Assembly: GCF_007644045.2 (NCBI RefSeq)
Contig: NZ_VMDW02000061.1
Coordinates: 35,605 to 99,604, forward strand
Origin: Vogesella urethralis
Lineage (GTDB): Bacteria > Pseudomonadota > Gammaproteobacteria > Burkholderiales > Chromobacteriaceae
Length of the DNA: 64,000 nt
Direction of reading: 5' to 3'
Made by a program: the position numbers and the translations under genes. Shown in pieces: positions 52,397 to 61,774 of the stretch; positions within the stretch are counted from its first letter, which is position 1, and the number at the start of each line of letters is the position of its first letter. Under the pieces are notes generated by a model. That model was not told the origin of the DNA, did not search any database, and saw only the letters and a list, made by a program, of their open reading frames with translations.

Positions 52397-55300
52397 TCAA
52401 TCCAAAATGATCTCGCGCCAACTGACGCGACGCACCACGCGACTACGACTGCCCAGCATCTGACAATCAACATTGCCACTGACGCCGGTATGACACAACG
52501 CTTGCTTGCCGTTGGGCAAGGTTAACAGCAGGGAGCCACCGTAGTTGAGACCTGTCTTCAGTAACTGGCGATTGGCTTGGCTATCCTGGCTGGATACCTT
52601 GCCGTCGCCATTGGTATCCATCAGTACCCTATCGGGAGCTGCACCATTACTGAGGTTGACGATGGTACGGAACGCGGCCTCGCCGCCGGCTGCGCACTCC
52701 TGTCGCAGGCGAATGCTGTCTACTACCACCAAGTCCTTTTTCTTCAGTGACAGATAGAACGGTGACGACACCACCTGCTCATTACTGGTCAGCGGGATGT
52801 ACCAGCCCTTCTGGTTGGCCGCAACGCTACTGGTAGAGGTGCGCGAGAAGCCGACATCAGCAGAAGGAACCTCCTGAGCCAACAAACTGCGCGGGTCGGC
52901 AATCTGCTGATTATTGTCGTAAATACCGTAAATAGCCTGACCACTGGTGGCACGGTCGGCCTCGGCGTAGTTGATGCCGGTACCGAACACCACCATCTTC
53001 TGCCCACTAGCCGTTTTCATCAGAACGGGTGCTGCGGTAATCGGCTGACGCTTACCCAGCGTACCATCACTCATTTCGTAAGCGGTAAACAGTGGCTGGC
53101 CAGCGAGCGCTACGCGCCAAGCGGCAGGCAGGGGCGTGCTGATGTCGAACTTCCAGACATTACCATTCAGGTCGCCAGCGTACAGGTAATCGGCGGTACC
53201 GTTGTTGTCGTTGTCGTAGGTACTGACGTCGGTAATACCGTTGGGCGCATACAGGGGCGCGCTGCGGGGGCTGACGGTCAGGCGGAAATAATTGCTGCCC
53301 AGCACCCAGGGGGTGCCGGGTGCCTTATCCAGCATCAGCAAGAAGACGCCGGCGTTGCTGGCCGTCTGGTTAATGCCGTTACCCAGTACCGCTGCCCATT
53401 TGCCGTTATTGAGTTTCACCAGCTTGGGCAGCGTCATCATATTGCCCAGCAGGCTATCGTTGCTGGACGAGAACTCCCAGCGCACGCTGTCGGCGTTCAT
53501 GCTGGTTGGCGTGGTAACGTCGATGGCGTAAATGCTGCTACTACCATAGCCGTCACTCCGGGTAATGCCACGGCCGGTAGAGCCGATCAACAATGTGGTG
53601 GCGGTGTTATTGAGGCACACGTCCTTGATGACCGGGCTACCATCGTGCAGGCGAACGTAGTCGTAGTCTTTGGCGGCCAACCTGGCCGCTTGCGGGTACA
53701 CCGCAGACGGCATGAAGGCAAATAGCTCCTTGCCCTTGTCCGCGTCATTCTTGTTGCCGTAGTTGAAGATGTGCAGGAAGCCGTCGTTAGCGGGTACCGC
53801 GTAGATGGCTGGCCGCCCCTTGGCGTTGCTGCTGAAACTGCCGCAGCCGCTGATGTCCGCCGGTGCACCATTGAACGCCACCTTGGCCAGCTCGATCGGC
53901 CCCAGACGGTAGCTGCGCGCACGATAGGCTCTGCTGCCACTGTTGCCGGCATTGGTATTGTCACCACGCAGATAGGCCAAACCCGCCGCATTGAGGCCGG
54001 TCTGAGTTTGCAGATAACTGCTGCCGGTGTCGAAAACCATACCGCGCTCGGCGCTCTTGTTATGGGCGTACACATTGCGGCCACTGGCCGTGGTGCCAAG
54101 CTGGCTTTCCAGAATGGTTTTGGTACTCCAGTCCAGTGCCAGCGAGTTGCTGTTCAGCGCATTGCTGCTGTTCAGCGTCACCTTGTACGCCTCGATGTCA
54201 CCATACCAGTCTGCGCCGCCATCGCTACTGTTGGCAGACGAGCGTTCAAACGTGGTGCGGAACAGGTGGTTGCCGGTGCCGACACTGTTATTGCCAGACG
54301 ACACGCTAAGGCCGGACAGCGACGGTTTGACCGCCAGCGCCGCATAACTGAACGCACGGTTCAGCGCCCGGATCAGCGCCTCCGGGTTGTTAGCCGGGGC
54401 GTAGTTGTCTGGCACACCGGTAGGGAACGCGCCGATGGTTTGCAGATCGGTTGACCATTCCGACTTCACATCCGGCGTCTTGTTGCCGTTACTGTCGTCA
54501 AAACCACCCCACTTGGCTGCCAGATAGAAAGCGTTGGTAGTTTCGCTCTTGTAGTTGCCACCTTCCACCACATCGATCATGAAAGCCTTCACCCGCTGCT
54601 GACCAAGCTTATCGCCGCGAATATCGAACATATTGCCCCAGTAGGCCAGCGCGGCAATATAACCCGGTGAGTGGGTAGAGCCGATGTTGCTGGTACCGCC
54701 ATTGCGCACGGTATTAAGCAAAGTGCTGACGTTGATTTCGCTATCATCGCCAGGAGGGCGCGTGGGAATGTCTGTCCAGGTAGAACCCGGCAAGTCCACA
54801 TCGCGGTGAACGTTGACATCACCAAAGTAGAGAATGAAGTTATTTTGGTCAGAATACGTCAATGGGTCCTCCCAGTCGGTAATGACCGGGAAACGGTCTT
54901 TCTGTCTATCATCGGTGATAGTCGAATACGCACTGTCATCACCTTTATTACGTAAATAGCGCAAGGCGGCGTAGTACAGCTCGGCCCCTGGGTCCAGCGT
55001 CTTGTAGCCCAACTCTCCGAAACGGTTCAGATAATTGACCACCCCGCTGTCGCTGACGCTGCTGTTGCTGGCGTCGGTTGGGTCGGGGTTGGGGTAGAAG
55101 GCCCCGGTTTTCGGGTCCCACTCCTGGCCCAAGGCAATACTGTTACCACTATTGGTGGTTACCGTCTGGTAACAGCCAGGGTACTTCAAGCGCGCACGCA
55201 GCACGCCGCCATCGCGGTTTTCAGCATCGTCGAGCAAATAGCTCAGCACCCCCACCCGCATGGTTTTGGCGTATTTCTGAATCAGGCCCTCCGGCTTGTA

Positions 55301-56053
55301 ATCCACCACCCCGGCAGAGGGCGTGTATAAGGTGCAGTTACTGGCCATGCCAAATCTGGTGGATTTCACACAGGCGCGCACATTCAGGTCGAAGGTGGTA
55401 GTGTCGTTGTACTTCACCCAATTGCATCCTCTACCGCATTCTTCACGCTGGTAATTGCGAGTCAGTGTGAGAGAAAATGGCGAAGCAGTTGGCCGCAATA
55501 GCGTCGCAGTGACATCACGGTAGCGGGCAGTACTGCCGTGGCCGATTAGCAGCGGCAGATAACCTTGAAAATCGTCGTAACTGCGCGAGTCATCGCCATA
55601 GCCGTGGCGCGACATGCGTAAAATGGTCTTGCCGGTCGCCTCCCGAACCCGGTAACCACCGGTCAGCGTCTTGCGAAAGATGTCGGTAGCGGTGCCGGTC
55701 GCCCAATTGAGAAAGTTGCCCGACCACAAGCCATCGTTGCAGGTACGCAAGCTGGCGTTATTGACCGCACTGACCGGGTTGAAATAGTTGACACCCGCAC
55801 TGTTGTCGTTGGTGACATAGCTGTAGCACAACCCGGGCTCGAAATAGCCCAAGTATTCATTAGTGGTGGTATAGCCCGTCTGGTAAGCCCAGCCGGCAGT
55901 GGGATATTCAATCGAAAGTGCCAGCAGCACATTGACCCCATCCGCCGCAGTTACGCCCGCCAACGGTGCTGTACTCGTCGGCACCAGCGCATAGGCCATA
56001 GCAGAAAAAATCATATAGGCAGCGACAAACCACCCAATCAAAAGCTTCTTCAT
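52397..56053 (-). CDS. pilY1: PilC/PilY1-family type IV pilus-associated protein (third of three)
   Basis: The product is 1218 residues with a signal peptide (MKKLLIGWFVAAYMIFSAMAYA). It lacks a MIDAS; the N-terminal part has FLNWATGTATDIFRKTLTGGYRVREATGKT and the C-terminal propeller contains DNDNNGTADYLYAGDLNG (calcium-like loop). The tail RVSWREIILD matches the other copies. I chose ATG 56053 for the signal peptide; a start at 56089 would place the coding region inside a hairpin. The three copies are diverged, so functions may differ. Confidence 0.86.
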   Translation of the reverse strand: MKKLLIGWFVAAYMIFSAMAYALVPTSTAPLAGVTAADGVNVLLALSIEYPTAGWAYQTGYTTTNEYLGYFEPGLCYSYVTNDNSAGVNYFNPVSAVNNASLRTCNDGLWSGNFLNWATGTATDIFRKTLTGGYRVREATGKTILRMSRHGYGDDSRSYDDFQGYLPLLIGHGSTARYRDVTATLLRPTASPFSLTLTRNYQREECGRGCNWVKYNDTTTFDLNVRACVKSTRFGMASNCTLYTPSAGVVDYKPEGLIQKYAKTMRVGVLSYLLDDAENRDGGVLRARLKYPGCYQTVTTNSGNSIALGQEWDPKTGAFYPNPDPTDASNSSVSDSGVVNYLNRFGELGYKTLDPGAELYYAALRYLRNKGDDSAYSTITDDRQKDRFPVITDWEDPLTYSDQNNFILYFGDVNVHRDVDLPGSTWTDIPTRPPGDDSEINVSTLLNTVRNGGTSNIGSTHSPGYIAALAYWGNMFDIRGDKLGQQRVKAFMIDVVEGGNYKSETTNAFYLAAKWGGFDDSNGNKTPDVKSEWSTDLQTIGAFPTGVPDNYAPANNPEALIRALNRAFSYAALAVKPSLSGLSVSSGNNSVGTGNHLFRTTFERSSANSSDGGADWYGDIEAYKVTLNSSNALNSNSLALDWSTKTILESQLGTTASGRNVYAHNKSAERGMVFDTGSSYLQTQTGLNAAGLAYLRGDNTNAGNSGSRAYRARSYRLGPIELAKVAFNGAPADISGCGSFSSNAKGRPAIYAVPANDGFLHIFNYGNKNDADKGKELFAFMPSAVYPQAARLAAKDYDYVRLHDGSPVIKDVCLNNTATTLLIGSTGRGITRSDGYGSSSIYAIDVTTPTSMNADSVRWEFSSSNDSLLGNMMTLPKLVKLNNGKWAAVLGNGINQTASNAGVFLLMLDKAPGTPWVLGSNYFRLTVSPRSAPLYAPNGITDVSTYDNDNNGTADYLYAGDLNGNVWKFDISTPLPAAWRVALAGQPLFTAYEMSDGTLGKRQPITAAPVLMKTASGQKMVVFGTGINYAEADRATSGQAIYGIYDNNQQIADPRSLLAQEVPSADVGFSRTSTSSVAANQKGWYIPLTSNEQVVSSPFYLSLKKKDLVVVDSIRLRQECAAGGEAAFRTIVNLSNGAAPDRVLMDTNGDGKVSSQDSQANRQLLKTGLNYGGSLLLTLPNGKQALCHTGVSGNVDCQMLGSRSRVVRRVSWREIILD

Positions 56054-56067
56054 AGCAAAACCAGGGC

Positions 56068-56091
56068 GAATGTTTGAATAAGCAAACATTC
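56068..56091. promoter_or_regulatory. Perfect hairpin in the leader of third pilY1
   Basis: GAATGTTTG-AATAAG-CAAACATTC, a 9+9 inverted repeat, lies 15-38 bp upstream of the pilY1 start codon at 56053. It could be an operator or an mRNA structure near the ribosome-binding site. Confidence 0.4.
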
Positions 56092-56226
56092 ATCTTAATT
56101 GACAGAGAAGCCATTGAGAACAATAGAGAATTTCTTATTTATATCGAAATCACAAATCAAACAAAAATAGACATTTCAATTAAAAATTGGATTATCGATT
56201 ATAAAAAAGAGTAAGGCAGCAATAAA

Positions 56227-56270
56227 TAAAAACCGCCACACTGCCTAATTGGCAATGCGGCGGTTTTTTT
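56227..56270. terminator. Bidirectional terminator between ilvD and pilY1 leader
   Basis: AACCGCC / GGCGGTT and the inner CTGCC / GGCAA pairing form a hairpin with T7 on the plus side and an A-rich flank that gives U's on the minus strand. It ends the minus-strand ilvD transcript. Confidence 0.75.
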
Positions 56271-56294
56271 AGCTTCGTTTAAACTTGCTACTTC

Positions 56295-58151
56295 TTACTT
56301 GCGCTCTACCTGCGACACATCACGCACTGCGCCGGTGTCGGCGCTGGTGGTCATGGCGGCGTAGGCGCGCAGCGCCGGGCTGACCACACGCTGGCGGTCC
56401 AGCGGCTTCCACGCCTGCGCACCGCGGGCTTCCTGTGCGGCGCGGCGTGCGGCCAACGTTTCAGCGCTGACGGCCAGATGGATGCCACGGTTGGGGATGT
56501 CAATCTCGATGGTATCGCCCTCTTCCACCAGGCCGATGGCGCCGCCTTCGGCAGCTTCCGGCGACACGTGGCCGATGGACAGGCCGGAGGTACCGCCCGA
56601 GAAGCGGCCGTCGGTCAGCAGCGCGCAGGCCTTACCCAGGCCCTTGGACTTCAGGTAGCTGGTGGGGTACAGCATTTCCTGCATGCCGGGGCCGCCTTTC
56701 GGGCCTTCGTAGCGGATGACGACCACGTCGCCGGCTACCACCTGGTCAGCGAGGATGGCGGCCACAGCGTCGTCCTGGCTTTCAAACACGCGGGCGCGGC
56801 CGGTGAACTTGAGGATGGAATCGTCCACGCCGGCGGTTTTCACGATGCAGCCGCGCTCGGCGATATTGCCGTACAGCACGGCCAGGCCGCCGTCTTGCGA
56901 GTAGGCGTTGGCCTTGTCGCGGATGCAGCCTTCGGCGCGGTCGTCGTCCAGCGTCGGGTAACGCATGCTCTGGCTGAAGGCGATGGTGGTCGGCACGCCA
57001 CCCGGTGCCGCGCGGTAGAAGCGGTGCGGCTCGCTATCCGGGCCATGACGCATCACGTCCCAGGCTTCGATGCCGGCGCCCATGCTGGCGCTGTGCACGG
57101 TGGGCACGTCACGGTGGATCAGGCCGGCGCGGTCCAGCTCGGCCAGAATGCCGATCACGCCACCGGCGCGGTGCACGTCTTCCATGTGGTACTTCTGCGT
57201 GGCAGGCGCCACCTTGGACAAGCACGGCACGCTGCGCGAGATGCGGTCGATGTCGGCCATCTTGAAGTCGACACCGGCTTCGCTGGCGGCCGCCAGCAGG
57301 TGCAGCACGGTGTTGGTGGAGCCGCCCATCGCCACATCCAGGCTCATCGCGTTCTCGAACGCGGCCTTGGTGGCGATGCTGCGCGGCAGCACGCTGAAGT
57401 CGTCCTGCTCGTAATGGCGCTTGGTGATCTCCACGATCAGGCGGCCTGCTTTCAGGAACAGCTCCTTGCGGTCGGCGTGGGTGGCCAGCAGGCTGCCGTT
57501 ACCCGGCAGCGAGAGGCCCAGCGCCTCGGTGAGGCAGTTCATCGAGTTGGCGGTAAACATGCCGGAACAGGAACCGCAGGTCGGGCAGGCGCTACGCTCT
57601 ACCTTGTCTACCTCGGCGTCGGACACGGCGCTGTTGGCCGCTTCCACCATGGCGTCCACCAGGTCCAGCTTGCGGATCTCGTTACCCCACTGCACCTTGC
57701 CGGCCTCCATCGGGCCGCCGGACACGAACACCACCGGGATGTTCAGGCGCAGCGCGGCCATCAGCATGCCGGGGGTGATCTTGTCGCAGTTGGAGATGCA
57801 CACCAGCGCGTCGGCGCAGTGCGCGTTTACCATGTATTCCACGCTGTCGGCGATCAGGTCGCGGCTGGGCAGGCTGTACAGCATGCCGCCGTGGCCCATG
57901 GCGATGCCGTCGTCCACGGCGATGGTGTTGAATTCTTTGGCGACGCCGCCGGCACGTTCAATCTCGCGCGCCACCAGTTGCCCCATATTGTGCAGGTGCA
58001 CGTGGCCGGGTACGAACTGGGTAAAGCTGTTGGCAATGGCGATGATGGGCTTCTGGAAGTCTTCGTCCTTCATGCCGGTGGCGCGCCACAGCGCACGGGC
58101 ACCGGCCATGTTGCGGCCTGCGGTAGAGGTTTTGGAGCGGTATTGCGGCAT
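56295..58151 (-). CDS. ilvD: Dihydroxy-acid dehydratase IlvD
   Basis: The product is 618 residues, the usual length. It begins [21 protein letters not shown] and has the iron-sulfur motif residues in SNCDKITPG and [19 protein letters not shown]. The enzyme dehydrates dihydroxy-isovalerate and dihydroxy-methylvalerate in valine and isoleucine synthesis. ATG 58151 follows AAGGATC; the frame extending to 58286 does not resemble the family. It is monocistronic. Confidence 0.96.
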   Translation of the reverse strand: MPQYRSKTSTAGRNMAGARALWRATGMKDEDFQKPIIAIANSFTQFVPGHVHLHNMGQLVAREIERAGGVAKEFNTIAVDDGIAMGHGGMLYSLPSRDLIADSVEYMVNAHCADALVCISNCDKITPGMLMAALRLNIPVVFVSGGPMEAGKVQWGNEIRKLDLVDAMVEAANSAVSDAEVDKVERSACPTCGSCSGMFTANSMNCLTEALGLSLPGNGSLLATHADRKELFLKAGRLIVEITKRHYEQDDFSVLPRSIATKAAFENAMSLDVAMGGSTNTVLHLLAAASEAGVDFKMADIDRISRSVPCLSKVAPATQKYHMEDVHRAGGVIGILAELDRAGLIHRDVPTVHSASMGAGIEAWDVMRHGPDSEPHRFYRAAPGGVPTTIAFSQSMRYPTLDDDRAEGCIRDKANAYSQDGGLAVLYGNIAERGCIVKTAGVDDSILKFTGRARVFESQDDAVAAILADQVVAGDVVVIRYEGPKGGPGMQEMLYPTSYLKSKGLGKACALLTDGRFSGGTSGLSIGHVSPEAAEGGAIGLVEEGDTIEIDIPNRGIHLAVSAETLAARRAAQEARGAQAWKPLDRQRVVSPALRAYAAMTTSADTGAVRDVSQVERK

Positions 58152-58363
58152 GGCTTGATCCTTGGTTTCTCTTTGCCCGCCCGTGGGCGGAAGTAACGTG
58201 TCCCGGGGCGCGGATACCGCTTCTGTGAGCAGCTGGCAGGAACTTCCGGGTGCGTGAAGTTTCTGTGAATGACAACATCCCGTCATGATCGCGTCGGGAC
58301 GCCATCGGGCGCTTTCCGTATAATTTCGATCTTCCTTTTACCGCAAACGCACATTACTGACAA

Positions 58364-59158
58364 ATGCTGATCCATCCTCAGTTTGACCCGGTGGCCATCC
58401 ACCTGGGGCCGCTGGCCGTGCACTGGTATGGCCTGATGTACCTGCTGGGCTTCGGCCTGTTCCTGTGGCTGGGCAATCTGCGCGTGAAAAGCCAGCCGTG
58501 GAGCGGCTGGAGCGCCAAGGACCTGGACGACTTCCTTACCTGGGCAGTGCTGGGCGTAGTCGCCGGCGGCCGCCTGGGCGAAGTGCTGTTTTACCAGCCC
58601 GGCTACTATCTGCAGCACCCGGCCGAAATCCTGATGGTGTGGAAAGGCGGCATGAGCTTCCACGGCGGCTTCATCGGCGTGCTGGTGGCCATGGCGCTGT
58701 TTGCGCGCAAGAAAGGCAGCAGTTTCTGGCAGGTGGCCGACTTTGTCGCCCCGCTGGTACCCACAGGGTTGGCCGCCGGCCGCGTCGGCAACTTCATCAA
58801 CGGCGAACTGTGGGGCCGCGTAGCACCGGCCGACCTGCCGTGGGCGATGGCGTTCCCGCGCGTGGACATGCTGCCGCGTCACCCGTCGCAGCTTTACCAG
58901 GCACTGCTGGAAGGCCTGGCGCTGTTCGTCATCCTGTGGCTGTTCTCGGCGCGCCGCCGCCCGGTAGGCCAGGTATCGGCCGTGTTCCTGATCGGCTACG
59001 GCAGCTTCCGCTTCATCGCCGAATACTTCCGCACCCCGGACGCCGGCATCTTCGGCCAGTCCGACGTGATCAGCATGGGCCAGTGGCTAAGCCTGCCGAT
59101 GATCGTGGCCGGTATCGCGCTATACCGCTGGGCGGCGCGCCAGCCGCAAACTGTTTGA
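58364..59158 (+). CDS. lgt: Prolipoprotein diacylglyceryl transferase Lgt
   Basis: The product is 264 residues with seven hydrophobic segments and the family motifs [22 protein letters not shown] and [12 protein letters not shown]. It transfers diacylglycerol from phosphatidylglycerol to prolipoprotein cysteines in the inner membrane. Followed 10 bp later by a small lipoprotein gene. Confidence 0.95.
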   Translation: MLIHPQFDPVAIHLGPLAVHWYGLMYLLGFGLFLWLGNLRVKSQPWSGWSAKDLDDFLTWAVLGVVAGGRLGEVLFYQPGYYLQHPAEILMVWKGGMSFHGGFIGVLVAMALFARKKGSSFWQVADFVAPLVPTGLAAGRVGNFINGELWGRVAPADLPWAMAFPRVDMLPRHPSQLYQALLEGLALFVILWLFSARRRPVGQVSAVFLIGYGSFRFIAEYFRTPDAGIFGQSDVISMGQWLSLPMIVAGIALYRWAARQPQTV

Positions 59159-59168
59159 GGAGCCTGCG

Positions 59169-59510
59169 ATGAAAGCCATCGTTCCCCTGCTGCTGTGCAG
59201 CCTGCTGGCCGGCTGCGCCACTTACCAGTGGCGCCACGGCGACGGCACCCGCAACTTTGACGCCGAAAGCTACCCGTGCAAGCAGGAAGCCGCCAAAGCC
59301 TTCCCGCCGGACATGCGCGAACGCGTGGCGCGCGCCGCCTCGTTCCAGCCGCCACGGCAGATCTGCGGCGCCAACAACCAGTGCACCTGGACACCGGGTT
59401 ACTGGGAGCCGGAACGCCGTGAAAGCTACGACGCCAATGCCGAGCAACGCGAGGACATGTACAACAGCTGCATGAAGGCCAAGGGCTGGGCGTACATCCG
59501 CGTGGATTAG
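59169..59510 (+). CDS. Small putative lipoprotein downstream of lgt
   Basis: The product is 113 residues with a lipobox (LLAGC, cysteine at residue 17) after a short hydrophobic segment. The mature part has four further Cys (PCKQEA, ICGANNQC, SCMKAKG) that could form disulfides, and an EREDMYNSCMKAKGW-like motif found in small secreted proteins. The function is unknown. The gene lies close behind lgt and is probably co-transcribed. Confidence 0.75.
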   Translation: MKAIVPLLLCSLLAGCATYQWRHGDGTRNFDAESYPCKQEAAKAFPPDMRERVARAASFQPPRQICGANNQCTWTPGYWEPERRESYDANAEQREDMYNSCMKAKGWAYIRVD

Positions 59511-59540
59511 CGCCTGCCGCCAAGGTTGGCCGCAAAGCAC

Positions 59541-59574
59541 AAGGCCCTGCCATCCGGCAGGGCCTTGCTGTTTT
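59541..59574 (+). terminator. Intrinsic terminator after the lipoprotein gene
   Basis: An 11-bp stem AAGGCCCTGCC-ATCC-GGCAGGGCCTT is followed by GCTG and TTTT. It separates the plus-strand lgt operon from the minus-strand Lrp gene. Confidence 0.75.
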
Positions 59575-59605
59575 ATGTGGCGCCACGCTGCCCGGCCGCC
59601 ACCGC

Positions 59606-60049
59606 CTAACGCGGCGGGCACACCGGCCGCGCCGACAGCGGCGTGGACAGAATGATGCTGGTGCGCGTCTCGCCCAGATCGTTCAGGTGCGACACCAGCA
59701 GCTCCAGATGCTGCACGTCGCGCGCCAGCACGCGGAATACGTAGGAATCCACCCCGGTCACGTGGTGGCACTCCTGTACCTCCGGCATGGCGGCCAACCT
59801 GTCCAGCAGCGTTTTCTTGGCCGGCTGCGGCACGGTAATGCCTACCAACGCCGACAGCGCATACCCTGCCTTCAGCGGCGCCACCACCGCGTGGTAGCCG
59901 CGAATCACCCCCGACTCTTCCAGGCGTTTAACACGCTCCGACACCGCCGGCACCGACAGCCCCACCGCCTGCGCCAGCTCGGTCAGCGACTGGCGCGCGT
60001 TGTCCTGTAGCGCGGCCAGAATGGCCCACGATTTGGCATCCACTTCCAT
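59606..60049 (-). CDS. Lrp/AsnC-family transcriptional regulator
   Basis: The product is 147 residues: an N-terminal helix-turn-helix (ILAALQDNARQSLTELAQAVGLSVPAVSERVKRLEESGVIRGYHA) and a RAM ligand-binding domain. Lrp/AsnC proteins sense amino acids. It is divergent from a LysE-type exporter, so it probably controls that gene; the effector may be an amino acid such as leucine, lysine or arginine. Confidence 0.9.
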   Translation of the reverse strand: MEVDAKSWAILAALQDNARQSLTELAQAVGLSVPAVSERVKRLEESGVIRGYHAVVAPLKAGYALSALVGITVPQPAKKTLLDRLAAMPEVQECHHVTGVDSYVFRVLARDVQHLELLVSHLNDLGETRTSIILSTPLSARPVCPPR

Positions 60050-60170
60050 TTGTTAAGCCTTTCTGCCGTTTGGCCTGAATTTCTTAAGCCAGCATAGCGC
60101 ATCGCCTGCATCACGGCATGGGCAGCGGCAGCGCGCCACGCCACACTATGCAGCAGCAAAGGAGAACACC

Positions 60171-60785
60171 ATGAGCCTGTTTCTGGAAGCGGCCGCCATC
60201 GGGCTGGCCATTGCCGCACCGGTCGGCCCCATCGGCCTGCTGTGCATCGAGCGCACGCTGCGCCGTGGCCCGGCCACCGGTTTTGTCACCGGCCTGGGTG
60301 CTGCCAGCGCCGACGGCCTGTACGCCAGCGCTGGCGCTGCCGGCATGGGGACGCTGCTGCACACCCTCAGCACCATCGCCACCCCGCTGGCGCTGGCCGG
60401 CAGCGCGCTGCTGCTGTACATGGGCGTGGGCACGCTGCGCCGCGCCGCGGCCAACCATGCCGCCCGCGCCAGCGAAGGCGGCGGGCTGGCCATGGCTTAT
60501 CTGTCGGCGCTGGGGCTGACGCTGAGCAACCCGATGACCATCCTGTCGTTTATCGCGGTATTTGCCAGCCTGGCAGGCGGCCAGCCACCGGCGCCAGCCG
60601 ACGCGGCGCTGATGGTGGCCGGCGTGTTTACCGGCTCGGCGCTGTGGTGGCTGTTGCTGGCCTACGGCGGCGGGCGCCTGCTGGCGCGGCTGGGGCCGGC
60701 CGGGCAGCGGCGCATCAACCAGCTGTGCGGCGTGTTGCTGATCGGCTTTGCCGTACTGATGGCGTGGCGCACGCTGGCCGGCTAG
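60171..60785 (+). CDS. LysE/RhtB-family amino-acid exporter
   Basis: The product is 204 residues with six predicted membrane helices; the N-terminal FLEAAAIGLAIAAPVGPIGLLCIER and GFVTGLGAASADGLYA segments are typical of the family. It exports amino acids. The divergent Lrp-type gene and the 121-bp shared promoter suggest Lrp-type induction by the exported amino acid. The stop is 12 bp from the convergent LysR gene. Confidence 0.88.
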   Translation: MSLFLEAAAIGLAIAAPVGPIGLLCIERTLRRGPATGFVTGLGAASADGLYASAGAAGMGTLLHTLSTIATPLALAGSALLLYMGVGTLRRAAANHAARASEGGGLAMAYLSALGLTLSNPMTILSFIAVFASLAGGQPPAPADAALMVAGVFTGSALWWLLLAYGGGRLLARLGPAGQRRINQLCGVLLIGFAVLMAWRTLAG

Positions 60786-60797
60786 GCGCAAGCGGCA

Positions 60798-61676
60798 CTA
60801 TGGCGCCAGACCGTCCAGCTGCAGAAAGGCGCGCATGCTGCTGCCGGGCGCCTTGTCGCGATGGCGTATGCACCACAGCGTGCGCTGTAGCGGCGGCAAG
60901 GCCGTTTGCAATGGCACCAGCGCGCCGCTGTCCAGCAGTTCGGCCACCACGCGGCGCGACAAGCAGCTCACGCCCAGCCCGGCCGCCACCGCCCGCTTGA
61001 TGGCCTCGGAATCGCCCAGCTCCATTTCCACGTTCAGGCTGCCCAGGTGCGGCAGCAACACGCGCTCCACTTCCTCGCGGGTGCCGGAACCGGCCTCGCG
61101 CAGCAGCCACGGCGCAGCCGCCAGCTCGGCCTGGCTCACCTGCCGCCCGGCCAGCGGATGGTTGGCCGCCGCAAACACCAGCAGCTCGTCCTGCTGCCAC
61201 GGCAGGCTGTGCAGCGCCGGGTGGTGGCACGGGCCTTCGATCAGGCCGAAGTCGGCTTGTAGCGCCGCCACCGCCGCCACGATGTCGCGGGTATTGGCCA
61301 CCTGCAGGCTGACGCGGCATTGCGGCCAACGCTGCCGCAAAGCGGCCAGCCGCTGCGGCAACAGGTAGTTGGCAATGGTGGTACTGGCCCCCAGCCGCAA
61401 CGACAACGCCGCCTCGCCGAACAAATCCTGCAGCGCCGCCGCTTCGTCCAGCAACGCCCGCGCCCGTGGCAATAGCGTGCGGCCGTGTTCGTTCAGCTGC
61501 AGGCCACGGCCGATGCGGTCGAACAAGGGCACGCCCAGCGCCTGCTCCAGCTGTGCCAGCGCTTGGCTGGCGGCCGATTGCGACAGCGCCACCTCGGCGG
61601 CAGCGCGGGTGACCGACTCGCAGGCGGCCACGGCGGCAAACACTTCCAGTTCGCGCAGCGATAGTTTTAGCGCCAT
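60798..61676 (-). CDS. yeiE: LysR-family regulator, YeiE-like
   Basis: The product is 292 residues with an N-terminal winged helix (ELEVFAAVAACESVTRAAAEVALSQSAASQALAQLEQAL) and a type 2 periplasmic-binding-like effector domain. It is divergent from a YeiH-family permease, as yeiE and yeiH are in E. coli. YeiE has been linked to sulfite-related regulation in enterobacteria, which is outside knowledge; the effector here is not known. Confidence 0.85.
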   Translation of the reverse strand: MALKLSLRELEVFAAVAACESVTRAAAEVALSQSAASQALAQLEQALGVPLFDRIGRGLQLNEHGRTLLPRARALLDEAAALQDLFGEAALSLRLGASTTIANYLLPQRLAALRQRWPQCRVSLQVANTRDIVAAVAALQADFGLIEGPCHHPALHSLPWQQDELLVFAAANHPLAGRQVSQAELAAAPWLLREAGSGTREEVERVLLPHLGSLNVEMELGDSEAIKRAVAAGLGVSCLSRRVVAELLDSGALVPLQTALPPLQRTLWCIRHRDKAPGSSMRAFLQLDGLAP

Positions 61677-61774
61677 GATTAATCGGTTTTAGTGATCGGT
61701 ACCATTCATATTATCCGTTTTACCACTGAATAGCAGCCCACTAAGCTTGGCTTATTCATGGAGGTAATAACGAT

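Noticed and set aside
56478..58196. Long plus-strand frame opposite ilvD
   Set aside because: The minus-strand IlvD is unambiguous and the plus frame has no recognisable motif.
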